Source: 2-12-FULL-41-16 sp964473715 (GTDB lineage Bacteria > Patescibacteriota > Patescibacteriia > Magasanikbacterales > UBA922). Taken from it: a DNA stretch of 44,816 nucleotides. Below, piece by piece: positions 24,644 through 33,952 of this stretch. The position numbers and the translations under genes are program-made. Every line of letters begins with the position of its first letter. Within the stretch, counting starts at the first letter, position 1. The notes below the pieces were generated by a model, which did not search any database, was not told where the DNA came from, and was given only the letters and a program-made list of their open reading frames with translations. The stretch is from NCBI GenBank assembly GCA_964473715.1, contig CAYYQC010000003.1, forward strand, positions 1 through 44,816. Direction: 5' to 3'.

Positions 24644-25651
24644 TTAACGATCTTTGTACTGAGCCTGATAATAATCCCGGTAAGTTCCAGTTTTAATATC
24701 TTTCCACCACCATTCATTATCACGATACCAATTGATAGTTTCTAAAATTCCATCTTCAAATTTTACCGTAGGCTCCCAACCCAATTCACGCGTGATTTTA
24801 GTATGATCAATGGCATACCGACGGTCATGGCCAGCACGATCTTTAACAGGCTCAATCATTTCTTGACCCAAATTCATTTTCTGCAAAACTAAATTAGTTA
24901 AATCAATATTAGTGTGTTCTTGACCGGTACCAATATTATAAACTGAACCCGGCTGAGCTTTATGCAAAACCGCATCAATTGCTCTACAGTGGTCAGAAGT
25001 ATGAATCCATTCCCGAACATTCTTACCATCTCCGTACAATGGCACTTTTTTTCCTTCCAATAAATTAGTAATAAAAAGAGGGATTACTTTTTCTGGGTAC
25101 TGGTGACTACCATAATAATTACAACTATGCGTGACCACTACCGGAGTTTGGTAGGTTACAAAGTATGAGCGGCAAAGCAAATCAGCGCCAGCTTTAGAAG
25201 CTGCGTAAGGACTATTTGGAGCAAACGAGGATTCTTCAGTAAATTCGCCCTGTTCAATACTACCAAACACTTCATCCGTCGAAACTTGGATTAATTTTTG
25301 TAAATTATTCGTTCGAGTTACTTCAAGTAGATTATACACACCAAAAATCGCTGTTCGTAAAAATGCTTCAGGATCCATGATTGAACGATCCACATGGGTT
25401 TCAGCTGCGTAATTTACAATTACATCAATATTATTTTCTTTCACTACTTTTTCTACAGCCGCATAATCAGCAATATCCCCCTGCACAAATGTGTATTGAG
25501 AATTATTTTCTACATCTTTTAAATTATTTAAATTACCAGCGTATGTCAGCAAATCAAAATTTATTACCTTATATTCAGGGTAATTATTCAATATATATTT
25601 TATGAAGTGCGAGCCCATAAATCCGGCTCCACCACAAACAAGTAAACGCAT
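24644..25651 (-). CDS. rmlB: dTDP-glucose 4,6-dehydratase
   Basis: 335 residues. Extended SDR with VCGGAGFMGSHFIKYIL at the N-terminus, the strand NVDAETHVDRS-type NYAAETHVDRSI, STDEVFGSIEQGEFTE, and the catalytic Tyr-Lys in PYAASKAGADLL. Further family marks are HSCNYYGSHQYPEKVIPLFI and GDGKNVREWIHTSDHC. It makes dTDP-4-keto-6-deoxyglucose from dTDP-glucose. It begins 3 bases after the upstream Nudix stop. Confidence 0.95.
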   Translation of the reverse strand: MRLLVCGGAGFMGSHFIKYILNNYPEYKVINFDLLTYAGNLNNLKDVENNSQYTFVQGDIADYAAVEKVVKENNIDVIVNYAAETHVDRSIMDPEAFLRTAIFGVYNLLEVTRTNNLQKLIQVSTDEVFGSIEQGEFTEESSFAPNSPYAASKAGADLLCRSYFVTYQTPVVVTHSCNYYGSHQYPEKVIPLFITNLLEGKKVPLYGDGKNVREWIHTSDHCRAIDAVLHKAQPGSVYNIGTGQEHTNIDLTNLVLQKMNLGQEMIEPVKDRAGHDRRYAIDHTKITRELGWEPTVKFEDGILETINWYRDNEWWWKDIKTGTYRDYYQAQYKDR

Positions 25652-25654
25652 ATT

Positions 25655-26197
25655 TTATGTAATAAAACGATGTCTAACCAAGCTCCACACTGCCAAAGTT
25701 TCCCCATCCCAGATATCCCCACCTTGGATCATGGCATCAATTTCATCGGGAAACCGAGCCAAAACCTCAATAGATTCACTTGGGTCATTATTGGCCTGCC
25801 CCGGGTCTTCTTGGCTAACTTTAGCCAAAAAAACATGCATTCGGTCTTTGACAAACCCATTATCAGGTTCAAATTCACCAATTGAAATAAGCTCATCTGC
25901 ATCATACCCGGTTTCTTCTTTGAGTTCAATCCCTGCGGTCTGACGCGGAGTTTGAGCGGGCTTTAGACCACCACCAGGAAACTCTAGACCAGTTTTCTGT
26001 TGCAAGTACCGAAATTGGCGCACCAAAACAATTCGTCCGCTTGGCAACAAAGGCACAACCATCGCTGCGCCAGGAGATTCCAAATAATAATAATCCCCGA
26101 TTTTGCCATCAGGAAATTCAAAGGTATCATGTTTATAGGTGTACCATGGATTTTGATGTAAAACTTCTTCAGAAATTTTTTTAAATTTTTTGATCAT
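25655..26197 (-). CDS. Nudix hydrolase, ADP-ribose pyrophosphatase type, with a partly degenerate box
   Basis: 180 residues. It resembles ADP-ribose/sugar-nucleotide pyrophosphatases (GDYYYLESPGAAMVVPLL, VLVRQFRYLQQKTGLEFPGG). In the Nudix box the metal-binding pair is kept (IELKEETGY), but the first Glu is Gln and the Arg of RE is Ile. Such substitutions can lower metal affinity or mark a changed substrate. The neighbours make dTDP-sugars, so control of nucleotide-sugar levels is possible. It overlaps the HIT stop by four bases (ATGA). Confidence 0.82.
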   Translation of the reverse strand: MIKKFKKISEEVLHQNPWYTYKHDTFEFPDGKIGDYYYLESPGAAMVVPLLPSGRIVLVRQFRYLQQKTGLEFPGGGLKPAQTPRQTAGIELKEETGYDADELISIGEFEPDNGFVKDRMHVFLAKVSQEDPGQANNDPSESIEVLARFPDEIDAMIQGGDIWDGETLAVWSLVRHRFIT

Positions 26198-26592
26198 AGT
26201 TTAGCAAACACAGCTTTAACATCAGGATTTTCCAATTTTTTAGTAAGTGAATGCATGCTTCCGCCACCATCATTATTCCAACGTGGCAAAATATGAATGT
26301 GTAAATGTGGTACCGCTTGTCCGCCAGCTTCACCATGGTTCCAACCTACAGAAAAACCTTCAGGATTCAGCGCGGCCATTATTTTTTCCTGCACTTTTTT
26401 TACACCACTAAATAAAGGCTCGATAAAATCCTGTGATAATTCCACCAAATTATGCGCATGCACCTTGGGAATCACTACCGTATGGCCCTCAGCATGCGGA
26501 AAAATATCCAAAAACGCCAAAACATGGTCATCTTCGTACACCGTGTAATTTGGGATCTCTTTATTAATGATTTTGCAAAAAATACAGTCCAT
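26194..26592 (-). CDS. HIT-family nucleotide hydrolase
   Basis: 132 residues. The histidine triad is in HLHIHILPRW near residue 98, and the N-terminus CIFCKIINKEIPNYTVYEDD is typical of HinT-type proteins, with its two Cys that may bind zinc. These enzymes cleave nucleoside phosphoramidates and related bonds. It overlaps the Nudix gene downstream by ATGA and starts at TAATATG after the membrane protein upstream. Confidence 0.93.
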   Translation of the reverse strand: MDCIFCKIINKEIPNYTVYEDDHVLAFLDIFPHAEGHTVVIPKVHAHNLVELSQDFIEPLFSGVKKVQEKIMAALNPEGFSVGWNHGEAGGQAVPHLHIHILPRWNNDGGGSMHSLTKKLENPDVKAVFAKL

Positions 26593-26593
26593 A

Positions 26594-28213
26594 TTATTTA
26601 GTGATATAAATTTTTTTTAATTCTAAATTTTCAAAGCCGGCCACAGGAAGAGCTATTTCAATGTGTTTGATTACCAACCGCTCTTCCAACGACACATTAA
26701 GATAGTCAAACCAATACACATCTGCGCCATGTGCCAGTAATTGTTCAATTCCTTTTTCACCATCAGCCGTGTCTGAAGTGGTTAATACAGGGCGCAATGG
26801 ATAAATATATTTGTCTGCGTATCTGGTGACAATTACCGCGTTCTCAGGAGTATTATTAATAATGACTGCACGGCGTTCATAATATTCTGCCACGGTTTCT
26901 TTAATTTGTACCAGCCCTTCAAATTTAAAATATACTGATTTAACCGAAGCCAATACTACTGTTAATCCAATTAAAACTGACACTACTTTTCCAGACCAAT
27001 GCCAAGAATATATTTTTGAAATTAAATATGCAATAAGTGGAATAGACAAAACATATAGTGGTAAAAAATACCGTACCTGTGAACTGCCAATCGAAATTTG
27101 ACCAGCCAAATTATCGGTAAATTGCCAAGAGCCATAATATAGCGCAAGCCAGACTCCCAAGCAACCTACACCCAGCGTATATTTCCAGAGTAATGATTGT
27201 TCTTTTTTATGTACGCACAAAAAACCAAATCCCAGCGCCGCCGTTACCACCCACGGTAAAAATAATTTCAAACCATAGTGATACATGGTTTTAATAATAG
27301 CAAGCGCATTAAAACCAAACGGTAAAAAAATTGCTTTTACCCAATAAATTCCTTGTGGCCCAGAAGTAAGTAAACCCGCAGTTCCGTCCGCCGCTGGCCG
27401 CACGTACCCACTTCCCAACCAACTTCCGTAAAACACAAACTGGGTTAAGAAAAAAATTACTGCCATAATTCCTGAGCCTACGCCAAAGAAAAAAATACGT
27501 TTCCAATCCAAAAATTCCCGATTGTAGTATCCCAAAATTCCAATCAAACCAAATACCCATATCCATTCACTAGGCCGCACGTATAACGCTAATCCAAAAC
27601 TTAAACCAATAAAAAAGAATCGAGCCAATTTAGAATTTTTTAATAATCCCGCCCATAAACCAGCTAAAATAAAAAATACAAACAAAGTATTAGATTGCAG
27701 TGGCCTGCTGGCATAGTACCACCATGGCGGCAAAGCTAGTAAAGCCAGCGCACCAATCAAAGCCGCGCGTTTATCCAAATTAAGTGCGCGCATAATACCA
27801 AACAACAACCAAGCGCTTAAAACTGCCACAAATGGTGTCACGCGCACTACTAACCAATTAAATGAACTCTCTCCAAATAACCAAACCACGGGTCGCAGAA
27901 TCGAACTCATCGTGGCGATAAATCCTGGGAAACCAATTGGCACTAATCGTCCCTCTACCACGGTCATGCTTCGTGGATGGACTTGGTTCACAGAAACTTC
28001 AGCCAAAGGCTCTATAATCCCCACCTCTCCATTTACAACCCATTCTTTAATAAATGCATAATTAGCCATTTCATCAGGCTGATTAAAAATTAAAGTTTGA
28101 GTTTGTGGCAAGCCAGTATATAAAAAACTATATAACACAAAAAAAACTAGGCCCACTGCACAGAGCACACCCTGTGGCCAATACTTCTCACCCAAGACTT
28201 TTAAGTTGCGCAT
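26594..28213 (-). CDS. GT-C-like multi-pass membrane protein, 539 aa
   Basis: About 11-12 hydrophobic helices. The first external loop holds NQPDEMANYAFIKEW, an Asp-Glu pair in the position used by GT-C (ArnT/PMT) glycosyltransferases, followed by PIGFPGFIATMSS. The C-terminal part is a soluble domain with VIVTRYADKYIYPLRP. It probably moves a sugar from a lipid-linked donor on the outer side of the membrane. Family assignment is from layout only. It is the first gene of the long minus-strand block and shares a divergent promoter region with the 28270 gene. Confidence 0.7.
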   Translation of the reverse strand: MRNLKVLGEKYWPQGVLCAVGLVFFVLYSFLYTGLPQTQTLIFNQPDEMANYAFIKEWVVNGEVGIIEPLAEVSVNQVHPRSMTVVEGRLVPIGFPGFIATMSSILRPVVWLFGESSFNWLVVRVTPFVAVLSAWLLFGIMRALNLDKRAALIGALALLALPPWWYYASRPLQSNTLFVFFILAGLWAGLLKNSKLARFFFIGLSFGLALYVRPSEWIWVFGLIGILGYYNREFLDWKRIFFFGVGSGIMAVIFFLTQFVFYGSWLGSGYVRPAADGTAGLLTSGPQGIYWVKAIFLPFGFNALAIIKTMYHYGLKLFLPWVVTAALGFGFLCVHKKEQSLLWKYTLGVGCLGVWLALYYGSWQFTDNLAGQISIGSSQVRYFLPLYVLSIPLIAYLISKIYSWHWSGKVVSVLIGLTVVLASVKSVYFKFEGLVQIKETVAEYYERRAVIINNTPENAVIVTRYADKYIYPLRPVLTTSDTADGEKGIEQLLAHGADVYWFDYLNVSLEERLVIKHIEIALPVAGFENLELKKIYITK

Positions 28214-28230
28214 AATCCATTTTATTCGTA

Positions 28231-28253
28231 CAATGAGTAGTATAATTTCATTG
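28231..28253. promoter_or_regulatory. Divergent promoter region with inverted repeat
   Basis: CAATGA / TCATTG arms enclose GTAGTATAATT, which gives a TATAAT -10 on the plus strand and TATACT on the minus strand. The -35 boxes are poor, so an activator or a weak promoter is possible. Confidence 0.4.
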
Positions 28254-28269
28254 TGCTAAAAAAGCCAGT

Positions 28270-30180
28270 ATGCTTCTCATTGCGATTTTCTGTATTCAAT
28301 CCTTAGTTGGTTCAATTGGCTATCTTGTCTTTGAGCTAAATTGGCCAGTAATGATTGCCATGCTTATATCGCCGCTTAGCTTATTAGCCGTAACAAAATA
28401 TTGGCCACAAGAAAAAGATACATCATCACCAACTCCAAAATTTATCAAACGCGCGACAGCGCTGTTTTTAATACTTGAATTAGCCATTATTGGTAATTTA
28501 TATCTCAATCAAACTACCTTACCTAGTCCATCACCATGGCAATCACTGAACGCAAGTTTTTTTCTATTATTTTTTGCAAGCACATCACTTTTATTCATTA
28601 CTAATTGGCTTCATCCGGGCAAGCGCGCCACTTGGCTAACATCGCTTCATCTCTTAGTAATGTACTCAGTTACAAATATTGTATATCCGCTTGGATTTGG
28701 TTTTGATGGCTTTACGCATCGTGCGGCCGAAGAATGGATCAAAACTCATGGTTTTATTGCACCAAAACAACCCATTTATATTGGGCAATACGTATGGGTA
28801 GTATTTTTTAGTCACCTAAGCACTCTATCAATTAAATTGGTGGATATTTGGTTAGTACCATTATTAGCAGCTTTTACATTGCCCCGCATTATTCCACGCG
28901 CCCTCACTACAGCTTTTAAAATCCCCCCCAAATTTTCATTAAATTTAATTTTTACACTACTCTTTGTTTATTTTTTCTCACTACACCTCACTACGCCATT
29001 TAATGTTTTAGTTTTATTAACTATTCTGGGAATTTTTACCACGCTTGAATATATATATACAAAAAATAATTTCATTTTCGGGCTCACTATTCTCATGGCT
29101 GCTTCAGGCCTGCTGATTCACCCACTTTTAGGCGCGCCGTTGGCTTGGTTTGTTTTCTGCGCCTGGATTAGTGTACGATATCAACCAAAAGCTTGGTTTT
29201 ATTGGATTTACGGCTTAGCCATGACCGCCATTGTCCCCGTACTATTTATGGCCTTTTTATATTTTACCCGTGGTGTTATTCCCCATTTCAGTAATCCACT
29301 AACAAAGATAAGTTTATATATTCAATACTGGCAATGGCCATTTTGGTATCTCAAAACCACCTCATTTATTTGGAATTTTTTATATGTCTGGGAATGGTGC
29401 ATCCCGCTACTCGCACTTCTTCTAGGCATTTATGGATATACCCGCTCCTCTAAACCGCGCGCCACTTTATTTTTTGCTAGTGCCATGGCTTTGGTCATCA
29501 GTTCATTTTTACTGCGAAGTTGGGTAATTTTTCCTGATGTGCATGCCACAGAACAAGGTGACTATCCACTCAGACTTTTAAAAGGCGCACTCATGTTTGC
29601 GCTCCCTTGGACCATGTATGGAATTTGGAAATTAATTGAAGAATTTGCACCACTACTTGCACAGAAAAAATGGTATCGAATAGCAATTATCTCTAGCTTT
29701 TTCAAAGTCGCACTCATCATTACTATTTCATGGTATCTTTCCTATCCACAGTGGAACCCCAAAGTTCATTTTCCTGGTTACAATGTTTCAGCAGCTGATT
29801 ACAAAGCCGTAGAATGGATTCATCAAGATAATGCAGAATATAATTATATTGTTTTATCTAATCCAATCACGGCAGTGGCTGCTTTGGATAAATATAGTTT
29901 TGTTAAATATTTCAAAACCGCACAAGGCGAACTTTCCTATTATTCTATTCCTACTGGCGGACCACTGTATACTTTATACTCAGAAATGTGGTCAGAAGGA
30001 CAAAACCGAGCCACCATGGAAAAAGCCATGGATATTGCTGGTGTAAATAAAGCATATTTTGTTATTCCTTCGTATTGGACAAAATATGACACCATTGTAA
30101 GTGGTGCTAAAAAAAGTGCTGATTCTTGGCATGAATTCCAAGATAAACAAATTTACGTATTTGTGTACGAAAGAAAATAA
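28270..30180 (+). CDS. Large multi-pass membrane protein, GT-C-like, 636 aa
   Basis: About 13-14 hydrophobic helices and a C-terminal soluble part of roughly 120 residues. I do not recognise a specific family. A loop with GFGFDGFTHRAAEEWIKTH after the fourth or fifth helix, and the position next to glycosyltransferases, suggest a lipid-linked sugar transferase or polymerase. The tail has AADYKAVEWIHQDNAEY, like the periplasmic domains of oligosaccharyltransferase-type proteins. Its stop abuts the GT4 stop with no space between (TAATTA). Confidence 0.68.
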   Translation: MLLIAIFCIQSLVGSIGYLVFELNWPVMIAMLISPLSLLAVTKYWPQEKDTSSPTPKFIKRATALFLILELAIIGNLYLNQTTLPSPSPWQSLNASFFLLFFASTSLLFITNWLHPGKRATWLTSLHLLVMYSVTNIVYPLGFGFDGFTHRAAEEWIKTHGFIAPKQPIYIGQYVWVVFFSHLSTLSIKLVDIWLVPLLAAFTLPRIIPRALTTAFKIPPKFSLNLIFTLLFVYFFSLHLTTPFNVLVLLTILGIFTTLEYIYTKNNFIFGLTILMAASGLLIHPLLGAPLAWFVFCAWISVRYQPKAWFYWIYGLAMTAIVPVLFMAFLYFTRGVIPHFSNPLTKISLYIQYWQWPFWYLKTTSFIWNFLYVWEWCIPLLALLLGIYGYTRSSKPRATLFFASAMALVISSFLLRSWVIFPDVHATEQGDYPLRLLKGALMFALPWTMYGIWKLIEEFAPLLAQKKWYRIAIISSFFKVALIITISWYLSYPQWNPKVHFPGYNVSAADYKAVEWIHQDNAEYNYIVLSNPITAVAALDKYSFVKYFKTAQGELSYYSIPTGGPLYTLYSEMWSEGQNRATMEKAMDIAGVNKAYFVIPSYWTKYDTIVSGAKKSADSWHEFQDKQIYVFVYERK

Positions 30181-31362
30181 TTACACGTAAATCTTTTCCA
30201 AGCGCGCAATGTATTCTTCTAATGATAACCCTTGAATAGAATTTTGCGTACTTGCACGCATAGCTATTAATTCAGTTTTATGCGTCGAACACCAGACTAA
30301 TCGTTCAGTTAACGCTAAAATATTTCCAGCCGCAAAAGTTAAACCATTTTCACCTTCAATAATGAGTTCAGCAATCCCCTCAATATTACTAGCTAACACA
30401 GGCACACCAGACGCAAAACTTTCAAAAATTACTGTTGGTGAATTTTCATAACACAGTGAAGGCACTACAGTCACATCCATTTTAGCAAAAATTCCAGGTA
30501 AATCTGGACGTTCAACTCTTCCGTACACCTTAATTCTTGAGTCTTGTTCACTTAAGGTCTTAACTTTTGCTAATTCAGATCCTCCACCCACAACATGCAA
30601 TTCAACCGCTAAATTTTTATTAAGGTTTAAAAATGCTTGCACTAATTCTACCACGCCTTTATGGGACTCAATTTGACCAACATACAAAAAAGCAATCGCC
30701 CCCTCACCTTTTTTTTCTAATACTGGAGCTAAAGCAAAAGTTAAAGGATTACGCACAATCGTGACTTTTGATTCTGGAAAAAACCCCCGAGTTAAATAAA
30801 ATTCACGTAAAAATTGCGATGGTGAAATTACCACCGCTGGTGAACCTAATAATTTACGCATCAGCGCAGTATAGGCACGCGCTCCCAAACCATGATAATG
30901 CCAGGTATGTTCATATTGTTTTAAAATCATCCCGCTTGGTTCCACCAACTGTACATCATGCACAGTATGAATGTGTCGAATCCCTAATTTTCTAATTACG
31001 CGTGGAAGTAAAAAACTTAGACCCATTAAATTATGCGTATGCACTACCTCTGGTTTTTCATTTTCAATCACGGTTTTAATTTGCTTGGCTGCCCCCCAAT
31101 TAAAAATATCAACTACGTGCCAAACTAATCGACTCAACCAATTATGCAAATGAGCATTTGTATAAAAAAAGATATTTCCTGGTTTAATCCGGTAAATGGT
31201 TAGACCGGGCATTTTCTCAATTCCCGCCTGGTCTGGAGTACTGGTCAACAAGACCACTTCATGCCCAGCTACCAAAAGGCCAGCCACAGTACGCTCTACC
31301 ACTTGCTCAGCCCCTCCGCGGGCATAAGGCGGGTATATATTGTTAATTACACAGACTTTCAT
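30181..31362 (-). CDS. GT4-family glycosyltransferase
   Basis: 393 residues from ATG 31362 (MKVCVINNIYPPYARGGAE). A GT-B fold: N-terminal glycine-rich GGAEQVV, acceptor-side THNLMGLSFLLPRV, and the donor-side EX7E motif in YENSPTVIFESFASGVPV. It probably transfers a sugar from a nucleotide donor to a lipid-linked glycan. The seven codons upstream (MSKLSQN) could be an alternative start. It has its own promoter next to dnaB. Confidence 0.92.
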   Translation of the reverse strand: MKVCVINNIYPPYARGGAEQVVERTVAGLLVAGHEVVLLTSTPDQAGIEKMPGLTIYRIKPGNIFFYTNAHLHNWLSRLVWHVVDIFNWGAAKQIKTVIENEKPEVVHTHNLMGLSFLLPRVIRKLGIRHIHTVHDVQLVEPSGMILKQYEHTWHYHGLGARAYTALMRKLLGSPAVVISPSQFLREFYLTRGFFPESKVTIVRNPLTFALAPVLEKKGEGAIAFLYVGQIESHKGVVELVQAFLNLNKNLAVELHVVGGGSELAKVKTLSEQDSRIKVYGRVERPDLPGIFAKMDVTVVPSLCYENSPTVIFESFASGVPVLASNIEGIAELIIEGENGLTFAAGNILALTERLVWCSTHKTELIAMRASTQNSIQGLSLEEYIARLEKIYV

Positions 31363-31382
31363 ATTTTGGCTTAGTTTAGACA

Positions 31383-31411
31383 ATTATACTGCGCCTGGCA
31401 ATAGTCCACAA
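31383..31411 (-). promoter_or_regulatory. Promoter for the GT4 gene
   Basis: Minus strand: TTGTGG (31406-31411), 17 bases, TATAAT (31383-31388), about 20 bases before the ATG. Confidence 0.6.
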
Positions 31412-31451
31412 CTTACACACAGATTATAAACAGGTTTAGGGTTTTTTGGCA

Positions 31452-31480
31452 TTGCCCTATACTCTCACTTGAACTATTAT
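31452..31480 (+). promoter_or_regulatory. dnaB promoter
   Basis: Plus strand: TTGCCC (31452-31457), 17 bases, TATTAT (31475-31480), about 15 bases before the ATG. Confidence 0.5.
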
Positions 31481-31494
31481 AGTGGGACCTTTCT

Positions 31495-32955
31495 ATGCCA
31501 GACATTCAGCAAATTGAACGCACTCCGCCACAAAACCTAGAAGCTGAGATGTCTCTTCTTGGTGCTATTTTGATTGATAAAGAATCAATGCTTAAAATTG
31601 CCGATGCTGTAGAAGCTGATGATTTTTATAAACCTGCACACGGCGAAATTTATCGCGCGGTTATTGATTTATATAGCAAGAGTGAACCAATTGATGTACT
31701 TACACTTACCAATCGTTTGGAAGAACGTGGCTCTTTGGAACGCGTGGGTGGACGCTCCTATTTAATTAGTCTGGCTAGTGCAGTACCAACTTCAGCGCAT
31801 GTAAAACATTACGCAGATATTATTGTACGCAAAGCTACCTTGCGCAAATTAATTGCGGCTGCCCATGAAATTACTCGGTTAGGTTACACCGAAGATAGTG
31901 AAGAAATTGATGGTCTTTTGGATCAAGCCCAACAACAAGTGTATGGTGTAAGTCAAAAACACATTAAACAAACCTTTACCCCAATTCGCGGCATTTTGAG
32001 TGAAGCCTTTGATCGGATTGATGAACTCCACCGTGAAAAAGGTAAAATGCGCGGTGTACCAACCGGGTTTCGTGAACTCGATGCCCTTTTGGCCGGTTTA
32101 CAAAAATCAGATTTAGTCATTCTGGCGGCTCGCCCTTCTGTAGGTAAAACTTCTCTGGCTCTTGATATTGCCCGCAATGTGGCCATTCGAGAAAAAATCC
32201 CAGTGGGCATATTCTCACTCGAAATGAGTAAAGAACAATTTGTAGATCGCATGCTTTGTGCTGAAGCGGGCGTGGATTTATGGAAAATGCGCACAGGTAA
32301 TTTGTCTGACAAACCCGATAGCGATGATTTTCCACGCATTGGTCATGCCATGGGTGTTTTATCAGAAGCACCAATTTATATTGATGATAATCCTGGTACA
32401 ACCGTTATGCAAATTCGTACCAAAGCCCGTCGCTTAAAATCTGAACACGGCCTTGGTCTCATTATTATTGATTACTTACAGCTCATGGAAGGTACGGCTG
32501 GCGGTGGTAGCAGTTTGGATAATCGCGTACAAGAAGTTTCGCAAATGTCTCGTGGTCTCAAAGGTTTGGCACGTGAACTCAATGTACCAGTGCTTGCCCT
32601 TTCACAGCTTTCTCGGGCGGTAGAGCAAACCAAACCAGCCATTCCAAAACTTTCTCACCTCCGTGAATCTGGTAGTATCGAACAGGACGCAGATGTGGTA
32701 TTATTTATCTATCGTAAAGCAGCCGACCGTAACTATCGTTTGGAAGATATTCCACCAGATGAACGTCACCTTGGTGAAATCCACATTGCCAAACATCGTA
32801 ACGGTCCAACTGGTGTGGCCAAAGTATTCTTTGATGATGCACGGGCTTCATACCGCAATCTAGACACGCATTACGTGGCACCATCTGGTCCACCAAAACC
32901 ATCTGGCCCTGGCCCAAATGGTCCACCACGGCCTGCCAATGTTCCAAGTTTTTAA
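31495..32955 (+). CDS. dnaB: Replicative DNA helicase DnaB
   Basis: 486 residues. The N-terminal domain begins with PPQNLEAEMSLLGAIL; the C-terminal RecA-like ATPase has Walker A AARPSVGKTSLALDI, Walker B LIIIDYLQLM, and the C-terminal PVLALSQLSRAVE and HLRESGSIEQDADVV. No intein interrupts it. The last 25 residues are a Pro/Gly-rich tail (PSGPPKPSGPGPN), perhaps a docking site. It starts the plus-strand unit dnaB-ybaB-recR, a DNA replication and repair set. Confidence 0.97.
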   Translation: MPDIQQIERTPPQNLEAEMSLLGAILIDKESMLKIADAVEADDFYKPAHGEIYRAVIDLYSKSEPIDVLTLTNRLEERGSLERVGGRSYLISLASAVPTSAHVKHYADIIVRKATLRKLIAAAHEITRLGYTEDSEEIDGLLDQAQQQVYGVSQKHIKQTFTPIRGILSEAFDRIDELHREKGKMRGVPTGFRELDALLAGLQKSDLVILAARPSVGKTSLALDIARNVAIREKIPVGIFSLEMSKEQFVDRMLCAEAGVDLWKMRTGNLSDKPDSDDFPRIGHAMGVLSEAPIYIDDNPGTTVMQIRTKARRLKSEHGLGLIIIDYLQLMEGTAGGGSSLDNRVQEVSQMSRGLKGLARELNVPVLALSQLSRAVEQTKPAIPKLSHLRESGSIEQDADVVLFIYRKAADRNYRLEDIPPDERHLGEIHIAKHRNGPTGVAKVFFDDARASYRNLDTHYVAPSGPPKPSGPGPNGPPRPANVPSF

Positions 32956-32968
32956 TTAATCAAACCAT

Positions 32969-33271
32969 ATGTTCCAAAAACTCAAGCAATTCAAAGATAT
33001 TCGTGATCAAGCCAAACAACTCCAAGACATGCTTGGAAAAGAATCAGTCAATGTTACTAGCGCGGGCAATAAAATTAGTTTAACAATGGATGGCAATTTA
33101 GCCCTCACTGCCCTGGTCATTGATGACGAACTTTTAGCACCAGATAAAAAAGAAAAATTACAATCTGGAATCAAAGAAGCACACGCTGATGCACTCAAAA
33201 AAATGCAGCGGATCATGGCCATGAAAATGAAAGAAATGGGCGGTTTACCAAATATCCCAGGAATGAATTAA
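32969..33271 (+). CDS. YbaB/EbfC-family nucleoid protein
   Basis: 100 residues. The family order is kept: helical N-terminus (FKDIRDQAKQLQDML), a beta strand region with VNVTSAGNKISLTMDGN, and a C-terminal helix (AHADALKKMQRIMAMKMKEM). It forms dimers that bind DNA. It lies directly upstream of recR, as in most bacteria, with TAATGTG joining them. Confidence 0.92.
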   Translation: MFQKLKQFKDIRDQAKQLQDMLGKESVNVTSAGNKISLTMDGNLALTALVIDDELLAPDKKEKLQSGIKEAHADALKKMQRIMAMKMKEMGGLPNIPGMN

Positions 33272-33272
33272 T

Positions 33273-33878
33273 GTGTATTCCAAGCCAATTGAAAATCTAA
33301 TCCGCGCGTTTTCCCATTTACCGGGTGTTGGTCGGCGCACAGCCGAGCGGTATGTTTTTCATCTACTTAAAGCTGGAAAAAAAGATCCAGCTGAATTGGC
33401 TTTAGCGATTAAAAATTTAATTACCACAGTTAAAAGCTGTGCAATTTGTTTTGATTTTTCTGATCGCTCCCCTTGCGCTATTTGCGCAGACACTAAACGT
33501 AATGCTAAACAAATTTGCGTAGTGGCTGAATCTCAAGATTTACAAGCAATTGAACGAACCAATGCCTATACGGGACGCTATCACATTCTCCGCGGATTAG
33601 TGGAAACTGACGCGCTAATTAATGATGAAAATGCACTGAAAATTCCAGAGCTGGTAGCACGCGCAAAATCTGAAGGTATTACAGAAATAATTCTCGCCTT
33701 AAATCCCGATTTGCAAGGTGAAACCACAGCTTTGTATTTGGAAAAAGAATTAAAAACTACTAATCCAGGGTTAACAATCACTCGTCTGGCACGTGGACTC
33801 CCAATGGGTAGTGATTTACAATATGCTGATGAAATCACGCTCTCAAGCGCACTAAAACATCGAACTGGCTCTAATTAA
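33273..33878 (+). CDS. recR: Recombination protein RecR
   Basis: 201 residues, GTG start coupled to the ybaB stop. Helix-hairpin-helix (FSHLPGVGRRTAERYVFHLL), a four-Cys zinc finger (CAICFDFSDRSPCAIC), and a Toprim domain (ICVVAESQDLQAIE through ILALNPDLQGETTALYL). RecR loads RecA at gaps together with RecF and RecO. A strong terminator follows. Confidence 0.97.
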   Translation: MYSKPIENLIRAFSHLPGVGRRTAERYVFHLLKAGKKDPAELALAIKNLITTVKSCAICFDFSDRSPCAICADTKRNAKQICVVAESQDLQAIERTNAYTGRYHILRGLVETDALINDENALKIPELVARAKSEGITEIILALNPDLQGETTALYLEKELKTTNPGLTITRLARGLPMGSDLQYADEITLSSALKHRTGSN

Positions 33879-33889
33879 AATTTGATTTA

Positions 33890-33920
33890 CAAAAAACCGT
33901 CCCTTGTCAGGACGGTTTTT
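33890..33920 (+). terminator. Terminator after recR
   Basis: Stem ACCGTCC / GGACGGT followed by five T; A-rich on the other side, so it can also act on the minus strand for the gene ending at 33953. Confidence 0.9.
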
Positions 33921-33952
33921 AATATCTAGCTGTTACACGCCAGACAATTGCT

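Noticed and set aside
31495..32955. Intein in dnaB
   Set aside because: The coding sequence is continuous with normal length and intact motifs.
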